Shown here: positions 18,001 to 25,481 of the stretch, in pieces
How the letters are laid out: every line of letters begins with the position of its first letter
Position numbering within the stretch: the stretch's first letter is position 1
Assembly (NCBI GenBank): GCA_018673215.1
Contig: JABHDE010000033.1
Location: 1 to 64,000 of the forward strand
Direction of reading: 5' to 3'
From: Formosa sp.
GTDB lineage: Bacteria > Bacteroidota > Bacteroidia > Flavobacteriales > Flavobacteriaceae
DNA length: 64,000 bases
Translations under genes and position numbers: made by a program
The notes under the pieces: model-generated
The model's database searches: none
Told to the model about the DNA's origin: nothing
The model's input: only the letters and a program-made list of their open reading frames with translations

Positions 18001-21000
18001 AAGACCTGTCAGTTCATTCACATTATTAGTCGCATCGGTTTCTGTTTCGTAGTAAGTGACACTTGCATTTTGTCCGTTGATAATTTCTGTATCCTTAATG
18101 CTTAAATCAAAAAGTTCCTGTAAATCACCCGCATTGGTGTCGTCACACAATTCATAATCTACAATCGAAGGAACCACCGGAAGAGGGTCCACCAAGAGCT
18201 CTAAGGAAGTCGTGTCAAAACAGCCCGTTGTGGTGTTTTCTATTCGTATGAATACTGTTTGGGCATCTTCAGTGATGCTGGTATAAGGACTGCTAACAGC
18301 TGCTGTGTTGGTGTCTGCATCCCCTTGAGTTTCGTGATAGCTCACTACCATTCCGGTTTGAGCACCTATTACAATCAAGTCCAAACCTGTAAAATCAAAG
18401 GTCGCTAAGCCATCATAATCGTCATCACATATGATTTGAGTGCCTACAGCATTGGCTATCGGTAGAGGATTCACTCGTAGTTCCATTGGCATGGTACTAA
18501 AACAGCCCGTTGTGGTGTTTTCTAATCGTATGAAAATTATTTGACTGTTTGTTGTAGTGTTAATATAAGGACTGGATAAAGGTGAAGCGTTTGTGTCTGC
18601 ATCGTCTTGCGTTTCATGGTAACTCACAGCGATTCCTGTTTGTCCGTTTAAAGCTTCTGTGTCCTTTGTGGTTAATGTAAAAGACCCAATCCCATCTGTG
18701 TCGTCATCACATACTGCCAAGGCAGTCATTGTGGTTGTAGCGGGTAAAGGATTTACAATGATATCAAATTGAATTGTTTCAAAACAGGACTCTAAACCAA
18801 TCTCTTCTACTCTTACGAAAATAGGTTGTTGATTTGGAACAGTGTTTGTAAACGGGCTTGCTAATGAATTGCTATTAGCATCTGCATCCGCTTGGGTTTT
18901 GTGATATGTAACTATAAAGTCTGAAGCTATTTGACTCCCTAAAACAATTGATGTTTGCTGCTCTAGATCGAATGTCATTATACCATCTAAATCGTCATCA
19001 CAAGTTTGAAGATCTGTAAGTCCCGAAGCAGTGGCTTTGTGGTTCACTACCAAATTGAATATAGGATTTGGTTCTACAATATAACATCCTGCCCCTGCAT
19101 TTGCTTCCACACGAACATAGATTGGTTGTGGGGAAGAAATATTATCATATGGGCTCGACAAGTTGTTGGTACCTGTATCTGCATCCTCAAAACTCAAGTG
19201 ATAACTTACAGAATAATTCTCTGGGAGTTGTGCTCCTAAAATAGCGAGTGTTTGACTTGATAAATCAAATGGTTCTGAACCATCATTACTGATGTCGTCG
19301 CAAGAAACCATATCAGTTACTGGAGAAACCAAAGGTTGGTCGAGAAGATTCAATGTAAACGAAACGGTCTCGTAACATTTAGAAGTTAGGTATTCAAAAC
19401 GTGCATAAATAAGTTGACCGTCAGTTCCCGTAAAAGCAACAGCATCAGCAGCTGAAATTGGATTTAAATCATCATCGGCATTTACTTGAGACTCGTGGTA
19501 GGTTAACACAAAATCGGATTGATTTGGTGTGGGCGCATACATGATGGCGTCATTTTCAGTCAGATCAAAAACACCAAAGGCCGTTCCAGTATTACAAACA
19601 AATAAATCATCGGGTGCAGCATATATTAGTTCTGGTAAAACACTAATACATACTTCCTCAGAATATTCACATCCAAAATCATCCAAAGCACGATATGTAT
19701 AGCAAAACTCCCCTTCTGTGGGAGGCTGAACTGTAATTATATTTCCATCAGTACTTGTGATAGTACTATCGGCATCCCAAGCTTCTGAAACAAAGGTTGG
19801 CGTAAAAGAAAGGTCTGGAGGTTGGATTGAAGGATCAAAATTTAAAACCCAAGAAAAGACATAACCATTATCTGCAGAGAGATTATCTATAATTCGAATG
19901 GTCCAACTTCCGTTTAATGAAGACCCAATAAGACCATTCATAGAATTTATGGAAGAGTAAGTCCCTTCGGGAACAAAAGAATCTGTATACTCAGCTGGTC
20001 CATTTCCATTAGGAAATGTTCCACCAGTTTGAACACCACCAACTAAAGTCGGAAAATCATTACCTGGAACGAAACAATACTGATAACCTATACCCGGAGT
20101 TAAATCTGTACTGTTAGCATCAACAGTTCCTGTGGCCCAAGGAATCCCTAAGTTCGCAGAATTGCCGCCTTGATCGTGAAGCCGCACGAGTTCTCCAGTA
20201 GGTGAAATTATTTCTATATCTAAATCTCCTAAATAGGAGTGTTCCATGACCAAACAGACTTCTATTAACTGATTGATATCATCTAGCGTTTGATCGGATT
20301 CAAAACAATCTACAATAATTGAGGTTTCATAAACTGCACCACTTCCATCAGGCAAAAAGGTAACTTCACTTTCTGGTGGCGTACACTCATTTAAATACGG
20401 CACTACATTTGCAACCCCATTAATTGTAGTGGATTCTCCAAAGCAAATGGTTGAATCTGCTGCTTCAGTTCCCGTCAGATCTGTGGGCAGCGCCACTTGA
20501 ATTACTTGATTTATTAAATTTGTGTTTTTACAACCGTCTGGATCAACACTTGTATTGGTATCCGTAATACTCAGGTTTACTAAATATACGCCCGGGGTAT
20601 CATAAGAAAATACCGCGGTTTGACCCGCTTGAGTGGTTCCATCTCCAAGATCCCATTCGTAGGTTGCTCCATCTCCACTGGTCCCAAACTGACCACTCCC
20701 AACTAAGTTGATTTCTTCGCCTGGACAAACACGAATGTAGCCATTCTCATTGGGTTCAGGGCTTGCAGAGTCGACTACAGAAATAATTGTCTGACAGGGT
20801 TCAAAACATGAAATATCTGCGACCCAACCCGTATCATTTACACCGCCACTTGATGTAAACACAATAGTGATGCAACCAGAAGTATTATCTTGTGTCGCAG
20901 ATACAAAACCGGGACTGCTTGCTGCTGTGGTTCCTGAAAAACTACCAAATAAAGTCGTAGGGTCAAGTGTATCTGGAGCATTATAAATTTCCATTATATC

Positions 21001-21234
21001 CGCACCAGCTTGGGTGGCAAATTCAGTAAAATCCAACTGCACCAATTGGCCTTCATTTTCTGGACAAATAGTGTAAGTAATAGATTCACTTCCAGAATAA
21101 GGACCTGTCTGCCCGCCTGTATCTACAAAAGTTCCTGAACAGGTATTGACCGTAACTTCATCTTCAATAACAAACACTTGTGCTGTTAATGAAACCGAAA
21201 AAAATATGCTGAAAAGCAAAACTAATTTTCTCAT
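15079..21234 (-). CDS. Giant T9SS type B cargo protein: CUB, PKD, P-domain, 13 repeats, C-terminal sorting domain
   Basis: A 2051-aa secreted surface protein. Residues 1-19 are a Sec signal. A CUB-like domain covers about 32-145, a PKD fold (YEWDLGDGTT...SYDTPGVYLVNLSI) about 150-250, and a proprotein-convertase P-like domain (SYLGDLDIEIISPTGE...NGSWTIRIID) about 290-480. From about 541 to 1800 there are 13 repeats of roughly 97 residues: an acidic turn CDDDxDG, then FDLT, a YHETQxDA helix-like part, SPYxNxxNPQT, TGCF and VNPLP. An Ig-like region follows. The last 90 residues (YPKYFTPNGDGYHDTWNI to FSLKR) are the gliding-motility-associated C-terminal domain that directs T9SS secretion. It probably acts in adhesion or ligand binding. 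Its ATG overlaps the stop of the 160-aa lipoprotein gene (ATGA). Confidence 0.92.
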   Translation of the reverse strand: MRKLVLLFSIFFSVSLTAQVFVIEDEVTVNTCSGTFVDTGGQTGPYSGSESITYTICPENEGQLVQLDFTEFATQAGADIMEIYNAPDTLDPTTLFGSFSGTTAASSPGFVSATQDNTSGCITIVFTSSGGVNDTGWVADISCFEPCQTIISVVDSASPEPNENGYIRVCPGEEINLVGSGQFGTSGDGATYEWDLGDGTTQAGQTAVFSYDTPGVYLVNLSITDTNTSVDPDGCKNTNLINQVIQVALPTDLTGTEAADSTICFGESTTINGVANVVPYLNECTPPESEVTFLPDGSGAVYETSIIVDCFESDQTLDDINQLIEVCLVMEHSYLGDLDIEIISPTGELVRLHDQGGNSANLGIPWATGTVDANSTDLTPGIGYQYCFVPGNDFPTLVGGVQTGGTFPNGNGPAEYTDSFVPEGTYSSINSMNGLIGSSLNGSWTIRIIDNLSADNGYVFSWVLNFDPSIQPPDLSFTPTFVSEAWDADSTITSTDGNIITVQPPTEGEFCYTYRALDDFGCEYSEEVCISVLPELIYAAPDDLFVCNTGTAFGVFDLTENDAIMYAPTPNQSDFVLTYHESQVNADDDLNPISAADAVAFTGTDGQLIYARFEYLTSKCYETVSFTLNLLDQPLVSPVTDMVSCDDISNDGSEPFDLSSQTLAILGAQLPENYSVSYHLSFEDADTGTNNLSSPYDNISSPQPIYVRVEANAGAGCYIVEPNPIFNLVVNHKATASGLTDLQTCDDDLDGIMTFDLEQQTSIVLGSQIASDFIVTYHKTQADADANSNSLASPFTNTVPNQQPIFVRVEEIGLESCFETIQFDIIVNPLPATTTMTALAVCDDDTDGIGSFTLTTKDTEALNGQTGIAVSYHETQDDADTNASPLSSPYINTTTNSQIIFIRLENTTTGCFSTMPMELRVNPLPIANAVGTQIICDDDYDGLATFDFTGLDLIVIGAQTGMVVSYHETQGDADTNTAAVSSPYTSITEDAQTVFIRIENTTTGCFDTTSLELLVDPLPVVPSIVDYELCDDTNAGDLQELFDLSIKDTEIINGQNASVTYYETETDATNNVNELTGLYQNTSSPQTLYVALTDLTTGCRITGSFTLIVNPLPQLVAPTELEICDDGTPDGFTQIDLTEKDSEIQNGNSNYLVTYYLTQADADSETNPLSSPYTNISNPQTVIARGQDVNTGCYTTVALDLKVSPSPEAIIPQDLTNCDPDSDGFGVFMLTDRDLEIAGGVPGITISYHETMSDAENDVNALSSPYSNIQINTQTVFARILNPSITTLCATVVELVLVVNPTPQLFDPMPLEVCDDDADEFAQFNLTSKEVEFLDQVPASEVTISYYETQVDAQNQTSEIGTPTDYTNLSNPQTVWIRVAYDDTGCEKITSLELIVNPLPVLLDPTPLLLCDDNIPGNEQEAFTLEDREGQILNGQTGLDFSYHLTQLDAEANVSPLSSPYTNISNPQTVFVRVSNPVTACFDFTTLTLEVLPIPMPQTPGNIDLCDNNASGNGQEIFDLTLNETFILNGELGVTPTYYETFTDAEDGINSIEFPENYTNTNIPVQTIYVRVTNDTTGCFSIVNFDVIVNPIPQANPVTTLIACELNTDGIYAFDLEVQTNLILGAQSASEFIVTYYETSADAALGVNPLVSPYMNTSNPQTLYVNVLNTNTSCQNTTVEFNLEVLEAAQATSPDEPYTICDDNVETDNDPNNDSVLFDLSTQDAIVLNGQDPANYLVRYFATQLDADLDQFELPSFYQNTENPQVIFARVDNNTQIIDTTGTLVDSSVCYETAPLVLKVNPLPYIDIDDEYVLCVDTNGTEVLGPLEITTGLSNSDYIFIWRDDTGTVVETTSSYVPTEAGVYTLEVFDALLATQCAAPIEVFTVIESSPPTVTAVVTTQAFADTHIVEVTATGLGDYEYNIDQGPWQDTGLFVGVNPGERIVNVRDLNGCGVGQAVVYIIDYPKYFTPNGDGYHDTWNIFSISNQLNAKIQIFDRYGKLLKEIRPSGDGWDGSYNGAMLPSSDYWFVLYYNEPVTGEPVLLNAHFSLKR
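15830..19620 (-). repeat. Thirteen in-frame repeats of about 290 bp within the giant surface protein gene
   Basis: Each unit codes for a domain opening with a CDD-type acidic motif and closing with VNPLP or a variant. Units differ by many substitutions, and some carry inserts (for example the sixth, tenth, eleventh and thirteenth have longer acidic turns). They therefore look like an old protein-level expansion, not recent DNA duplication. Boundaries are approximate. Confidence 0.85.
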
Positions 21235-21713
21235 CTCTTATCTATTCTAGAGTGTTGTGATTTGACTAAAATGAAGTAATCAGTACCATCGACTCGATAC
21301 ATGTGTTCGCCTCGAGCATAAAAGGGAAATGAGTACTTAAGTGGATTAAATTTTTGAGAATTAAAAATGGAATCTCTTGTCAGAGTTGAAACAAAGGCAT
21401 CAAATAGGGGCACTTCCGACAATAAAGGACATTTTTTTTGATCTTTCGGATCTGGTCTATTTTCAATTAGGACTCGGTTACGAAGTAAATTTTTCATCCA
21501 GAGGACTCGATTGGGACGGCTCAAAATTTCTTTTTCTAAAGATGAGCCATAAACTTCCGTCAACTGAAACATTTCATTTGCTGAAAAAGGTGTGTTTACA
21601 TTATCCTGGTACTGAACAACAGTCAGAGGCAAATAACGACGGCTTGTGTTTTGAGAAGTGCAATTGTAACTAAAAAGTACAATAAACGATAAATATAAAA
21701 TAGGTGTTTTCAT
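21231..21713 (-). CDS. Small lipoprotein or secreted protein coupled to the giant cargo gene
   Basis: A 160-aa protein that I do not recognise. I place the start at the ATG at 21713 because a hydrophobic leader follows directly, ending in a possible lipobox (YNC, Cys18). The frame stays open to 21761, but the added residues are not signal-like. The mature part is basic and mixed alpha/beta in appearance, with no known motif (it ends DYFILVKSQHSRIDKR). Its TGA overlaps the ATG of the 2051-aa gene by 4 bases, so the two are translationally coupled; a role in secretion or anchoring of the large protein is inference from position only. Confidence 0.7.
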   Translation of the reverse strand: MKTPILYLSFIVLFSYNCTSQNTSRRYLPLTVVQYQDNVNTPFSANEMFQLTEVYGSSLEKEILSRPNRVLWMKNLLRNRVLIENRPDPKDQKKCPLLSEVPLFDAFVSTLTRDSIFNSQKFNPLKYSFPFYARGEHMYRVDGTDYFILVKSQHSRIDKR

Positions 21714-21906
21714 CCTGTGTACAAAAGAGTTAATGTTTAATTTTACAAAAACATTCATCACTTCTTTTAAAAGAAGGATAAGCAGGACAGTTTATTTAAG
21801 ATATTAAGGCAATCTTTAGACGTAAAGTTAACATATTTTTTAATGTAATTAGCGAAAAAAAGAAATTATTAATTCAAAATTAAAAGCATCCAACAGTGAA
21901 ATTAAG

Positions 21907-21914
21907 TATCTTTG
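21907..21914 (+). promoter_or_regulatory. -7 promoter element of folE
   Basis: TATCTTTG, a perfect TAnnTTTG, 39 bases before the ATG at 21954. It also argues that the open frame upstream of 21954 (to a TTG at 21912) is not translated, since it would overlap the promoter. Confidence 0.55.
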
Positions 21915-21953
21915 TACTTGAGAATTATTGAAAACTTTATTAGTAATAATACA

Positions 21954-22631
21954 ATGGGACTGAAAAATAATATTGAAAAATTTGACACTATTGGAGACAA
22001 TCACATTGGCACTTCGACTGAAACTCCTATGCGAGCAGATGCTTTTAAATTAAGTGCCGACGAGAAGATTGAAATCATTAAAGATGATGTTCAACATATT
22101 ATGGAAACCCTAGGCTTAGACTTGAGTGATGACAGTTTAAAAGGGACTCCTAATCGTGTTGCCAAAATGTTTGTCAATGAGATTTTTGGAGGACTAGACC
22201 CCACTAAAAAGCCAAAGGCTTCTACCTTTGATAACAAGTATCAGTATGGAGAAATGTTAGTCGAAAAAAACATTACGCTCTACTCTACTTGCGAACATCA
22301 CTTCCTCCCAATTGTAGGAAGAGCCCACGTAGCATACATCTCAAACGGAACGGTTGTAGGTCTTTCAAAAATGAATCGAATTGTAGATCATTTTGCAAAA
22401 CGACCACAAGTTCAAGAGCGGCTAACCATTCAAATTGTTGAAGAATTACAGAAAGTACTAAACACAAAAGATGTTGCTTGTGTCATTGATGCCAAACATT
22501 TATGTGTGAATTCTCGCGGCATAAGAGACATAGAAAGCAGCACTGTTACAAGTGAATTTGGCGGGAAATTTAAAGAAAAAGACACCCGAAGAGAGTTTTT
22601 AGACTACATACAATTAGAGACCAAATTTTAA
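21954..22631 (+). CDS. folE: GTP cyclohydrolase I
   Basis: Turns GTP into 7,8-dihydroneopterin triphosphate, the first step of folate (and tetrahydrobiopterin/queuosine) synthesis; a homodecamer in the cytosol. From ATG 21954 it has 225 residues. The zinc ligands Cys113, His116 and Cys184 are in place (STCEHHFLP and KHLCVNSRG), as are GLSKMNRIVDHFAKRPQVQERLT and the final EFL...IQL region. It heads a plus-strand run with cysS (11-base gap) and yidD. Its own -7 element lies 39 bases upstream. Confidence 0.97.
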   Translation: MGLKNNIEKFDTIGDNHIGTSTETPMRADAFKLSADEKIEIIKDDVQHIMETLGLDLSDDSLKGTPNRVAKMFVNEIFGGLDPTKKPKASTFDNKYQYGEMLVEKNITLYSTCEHHFLPIVGRAHVAYISNGTVVGLSKMNRIVDHFAKRPQVQERLTIQIVEELQKVLNTKDVACVIDAKHLCVNSRGIRDIESSTVTSEFGGKFKEKDTRREFLDYIQLETKF

Positions 22632-22642
22632 TCCACTAACTC

Positions 22643-24124
22643 ATGGGCAAACACAGCACAAATACGCTCTATATTTACAACTCGCTTTCAGGGAAAAAAG
22701 AGATTTTCACTCCTATTAACAATGGAACCATTGGAATGTATGTTTGCGGCCCAACAGTTTATAGCAATGTACATTTAGGTAATGTCAGAACCTTTATGTC
22801 ATTTGATATGATTTTCAGATATTTCAAACACCTCGATTATAAAGTTCGATATGTTCGTAATATTACTGATGCGGGACACTTAGAAAATGATGCCGATCAG
22901 GGAGAAGATCGCATTGCGAAAAAAGCGCGTCTCGAACAAATTGAACCCATGGAAGTGGTACAGCGCTATACGGTTGATTTTCATACCATTCTAAATACCT
23001 TTAATTTTTTACCACCAAGTATTGAACCCACTGCTACAGGACACATTGTTGAACAAATAGAAATCATCAAATCAATATTAGAAAAAGGGTTTGCTTACGA
23101 AGCCAACGGCTCTATTTATTTTGATGTTTTAAAATATAATGAATCCCACCAATACGGAATTTTAAGTGGTCGGAATATTGAAGACCTCATTCACAACACC
23201 AGAGTACTTGAAGGACAAACAGATAAAAAAAACCCACAAGATTTTGCGCTTTGGAAAAAAGCAGAACCAAAACACATCATGCGATGGCCGTCTCCTTGGA
23301 GCGATGGCTTTCCAGGGTGGCATTTGGAATGTACTGCTATGAGTACAAAATATTTAGGAGAAAGTTTTGATATTCATGGCGGCGGCATGGACTTAAAATT
23401 CCCACACCACGAATGTGAGATTGCACAGGCCAAAGCATGGCACAACCACACACCAGTTAATTATTGGATGCATGCAAATATGCTAACTCTTAATGGACAA
23501 AAAATGGCAAAATCGACAGGTAATAATATATTACCTGCTGAAATTTTAAGTGGAGACACTAATAAATTAACCAAAGGATTTTCTGCCTCAGTGGTTCGAT
23601 TTTTTATGATGCAAGCACACTACAGAAGTATATTAGATTTTAGCAACGATGCTTTGTTAGCTTCAGAGAAAGGATTTATGAAACTCATGGAAGCTGTCTC
23701 TACATTGAACAAACTAGAAGCCACTTCAGACGCTAATGAATTTGATGTTGCAGCTTGGAAGTCCAATTGCTACACGGCAATGAATGATGATTTTAACACC
23801 CCTATTCTAATTGCAGAATTGTTCAGTGCAGTGAAATACATCAACCAAATTAAAGATGGAAAAACCACCATTAGCGATTCCAGCTTAGCTTTACTAAAAG
23901 AAGTGATGCATCATTTTGTATTTGACATTCTTGGACTTAAAAACGTAACTTCTGACAAACAAGATCAAAAACTTGGGGATACAGTCGAACTTCTCATACG
24001 AATGCGAAACGATGCAAGAGCACAAAAAGATTTTGCACTTTCAGACAAAATAAGAGACGAATTACTGGCAATTGGAATTCAACTAAAAGATGGCAAAGAC
24101 GGCACTTCATTTATTTTAGATTAA
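22643..24124 (+). CDS. cysS: Cysteinyl-tRNA synthetase
   Basis: Charges tRNA-Cys; class I, 493 aa. The zinc ligand Cys35 in CGPTVY, the HIGH-type motif HLGN (44-47), the WHLECTAMS stretch, the HHECEIAQ zinc site and the KMSKS-type loop KMAKSTGN (about 290) are all present. The C-terminal DALR-like helical domain is complete. It follows folE by 11 bases, and its TAA overlaps the yidD ATG by one base, so the three form a tight unit. Confidence 0.97.
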   Translation: MGKHSTNTLYIYNSLSGKKEIFTPINNGTIGMYVCGPTVYSNVHLGNVRTFMSFDMIFRYFKHLDYKVRYVRNITDAGHLENDADQGEDRIAKKARLEQIEPMEVVQRYTVDFHTILNTFNFLPPSIEPTATGHIVEQIEIIKSILEKGFAYEANGSIYFDVLKYNESHQYGILSGRNIEDLIHNTRVLEGQTDKKNPQDFALWKKAEPKHIMRWPSPWSDGFPGWHLECTAMSTKYLGESFDIHGGGMDLKFPHHECEIAQAKAWHNHTPVNYWMHANMLTLNGQKMAKSTGNNILPAEILSGDTNKLTKGFSASVVRFFMMQAHYRSILDFSNDALLASEKGFMKLMEAVSTLNKLEATSDANEFDVAAWKSNCYTAMNDDFNTPILIAELFSAVKYINQIKDGKTTISDSSLALLKEVMHHFVFDILGLKNVTSDKQDQKLGDTVELLIRMRNDARAQKDFALSDKIRDELLAIGIQLKDGKDGTSFILD

Positions 24125-24357
24125 TGGTCATGAAAACTATTTTGATTGCACCCTTTCTGTTTTTAATTAAGCTGTATCAAAATTTTATTTCACCAATAAC
24201 ACCTTCTAGCTGTCGGTACCAACCCAGCTGTTCCCATTACACCAAAGAAGCATTGCAATCACACGGACTGATTAAAGGAGGCTACCTTAGTGTGAAACGA
24301 AATTTAAGTTGCCACCCTTGGGGCGGATCAGGGCACGATCCTGTACCAAAAAAATAA
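24124..24357 (+). CDS. yidD: Membrane protein insertion efficiency factor YidD
   Basis: A 77-aa protein that helps YidC insert inner-membrane proteins. The family hallmark [16 protein letters not shown] is intact, followed by [24 protein letters not shown]. An N-terminal amphipathic or hydrophobic helix (about 3-20) should lie on the membrane. The ATG at 24124 overlaps the cysS stop (TAATG); a second ATG at 24130 is an equally good start and would shorten it by two residues. Confidence 0.93.
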   Translation: MVMKTILIAPFLFLIKLYQNFISPITPSSCRYQPSCSHYTKEALQSHGLIKGGYLSVKRNLSCHPWGGSGHDPVPKK

Positions 24358-24406
24358 TACGGTCATATATTAAAATAGGTTCCCCATAAGTTTCACATCA
24401 ATTTTC

Positions 24407-24414
24407 TATATTTA
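24407..24414 (+). promoter_or_regulatory. Probable -7 promoter element of lgt
   Basis: TATATTTA matches 7 of 8 positions of TAnnTTTG, 18 bases before the lgt ATG. Weak support; no -33 TTG at the expected distance. Confidence 0.3.
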
Positions 24415-24432
24415 CATCCTAAATAAATAACT

Positions 24433-25266
24433 ATGTATTTTTTACAGATTATATGGGATCCTGCTTCTGATGGCATCGCTCTTTTTGGAGATTTTAAAAT
24501 CCACTATTACAGTCTTATGTGGATGGCGGCTTTTATCGCAGGCTGGTATCTGACAAAAAAGATTTACAAAAACGAAGGTCAGACTGAGGATAAACTGGAC
24601 GGTCTCTTTATGTATTCTGTATTGGGAATTATGATTGGAGCACGTTTAGGACACGTAATCTTTTATCAAGCTGAATTATTTAGGGAAGATTTTTTAAGCG
24701 TTTTCCTCCCATGGAGTTTTAGTGGTGGAATTGAATTTACAGGCTTTAGAGGTTTGGCAAGTCATGGTGCTGCCATAGGAATGATATTTTCGATGTGGCT
24801 CTACAATAAAAAAGTATTAAAAAAATCAGTGCTTTGGATTTTGGATCGTATAGTCATCGCCTGTGCGTTAGGAGCGGTATTTATAAGAATTGGTAATTTC
24901 TTTAATTCTGAAATGATTGGAAAAGCAGCTGGTGACGGTTTCCCTTTAGCAATCATATTCAAACAATTTGATAATATCCCTAGACACCCAGGACAGTTGT
25001 ACGAAGCGTTTGGATATGTGTTTGTATTTCTCATTTTATTCTTCTTGTACTGGAAAACAAAGAAAAGCGTCCAAACAGGCTTTTTGTTTGGATTATTTTT
25101 GGTGCTTTTAATGTCGGTGAGAGTTGTAGTAGAACAATTCAAAATTGCACAAATAGACAGTCGTGAAGATTGGATACTTGGTCTAAACACTGGCCAAGTA
25201 TTAAGCATTCCTTTTGTACTTTGTGGTCTGTATTTTATGTTTGTTTATAAACCCAAAAACGCTTAG
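24433..25266 (+). CDS. lgt: Phosphatidylglycerol:prolipoprotein diacylglyceryl transferase
   Basis: Adds diacylglycerol to the lipobox cysteine of prelipoproteins in the inner membrane, the first lipoprotein maturation step. At 277 aa with about seven helices it has the standard length. Conserved motifs include FRGLASHGAAIG (the HGGA-like catalytic loop), RIGNFFNSEMIG (Lgt signature) and RHPGQLYEA. The gene is 75 bases after yidD. Many of the proteins in this window carry lipoboxes and would be its clients. Confidence 0.96.
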   Translation: MYFLQIIWDPASDGIALFGDFKIHYYSLMWMAAFIAGWYLTKKIYKNEGQTEDKLDGLFMYSVLGIMIGARLGHVIFYQAELFREDFLSVFLPWSFSGGIEFTGFRGLASHGAAIGMIFSMWLYNKKVLKKSVLWILDRIVIACALGAVFIRIGNFFNSEMIGKAAGDGFPLAIIFKQFDNIPRHPGQLYEAFGYVFVFLILFFLYWKTKKSVQTGFLFGLFLVLLMSVRVVVEQFKIAQIDSREDWILGLNTGQVLSIPFVLCGLYFMFVYKPKNA

Positions 25267-25279
25267 GGAAAACTATTTT

Positions 25280-25423
25280 TCAGGGTGACTGAGCAGGGTT
25301 TACGGAACATACTTTTAAATACTCTTTAACTCTGACTTGCATGAGGATTCCTTTTTCGCCTTGGTATTTCACACCGCTTTTTAAACCTATTGGAAGAGAT
25401 CTAGTTGTAAGCTTTAAACTCAT
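25280..25423 (-). CDS. Possible 47-aa ORF between lgt and secDF
   Basis: An ATG at 25423 opens a 47-codon frame (starting MSLKLTTRSLPIGLKSG) ending at 25280. The product is basic with no known motif. It lies just beyond the secDF terminator and has no -7 element I can identify, since the terminator occupies its upstream region. The same stretch on the plus strand holds a 29-codon frame (25341-25430). It may be noise or a remnant; I list it so that the 215-base gap is described. Confidence 0.2.
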   Translation of the reverse strand: MSLKLTTRSLPIGLKSGVKYQGEKGILMQVRVKEYLKVCSVNPAQSP

Positions 25424-25435
25424 GAAATAAAACCA

Positions 25436-25462
25436 AAAAAGCCGCTCAATGAGCGGCTTTTT
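25436..25462. terminator. Terminator after secDF (and possibly lgt)
   Basis: Perfect stem AAAAAGCCGCTC / GAGCGGCTTTTT with loop AAT, 20 bases beyond the secDF stop. It has A- and T-runs on both sides, so it can work in both directions. Confidence 0.85.
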
Positions 25463-25481
25463 GATATATAACTAATAGCTT

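Noticed and set aside
15830-19620. Regular repeats that might be a CRISPR array
   Set aside because: Period about 290 bp, all in one reading frame, diverged, no short identical repeats with unique spacers; they are protein-domain repeats.
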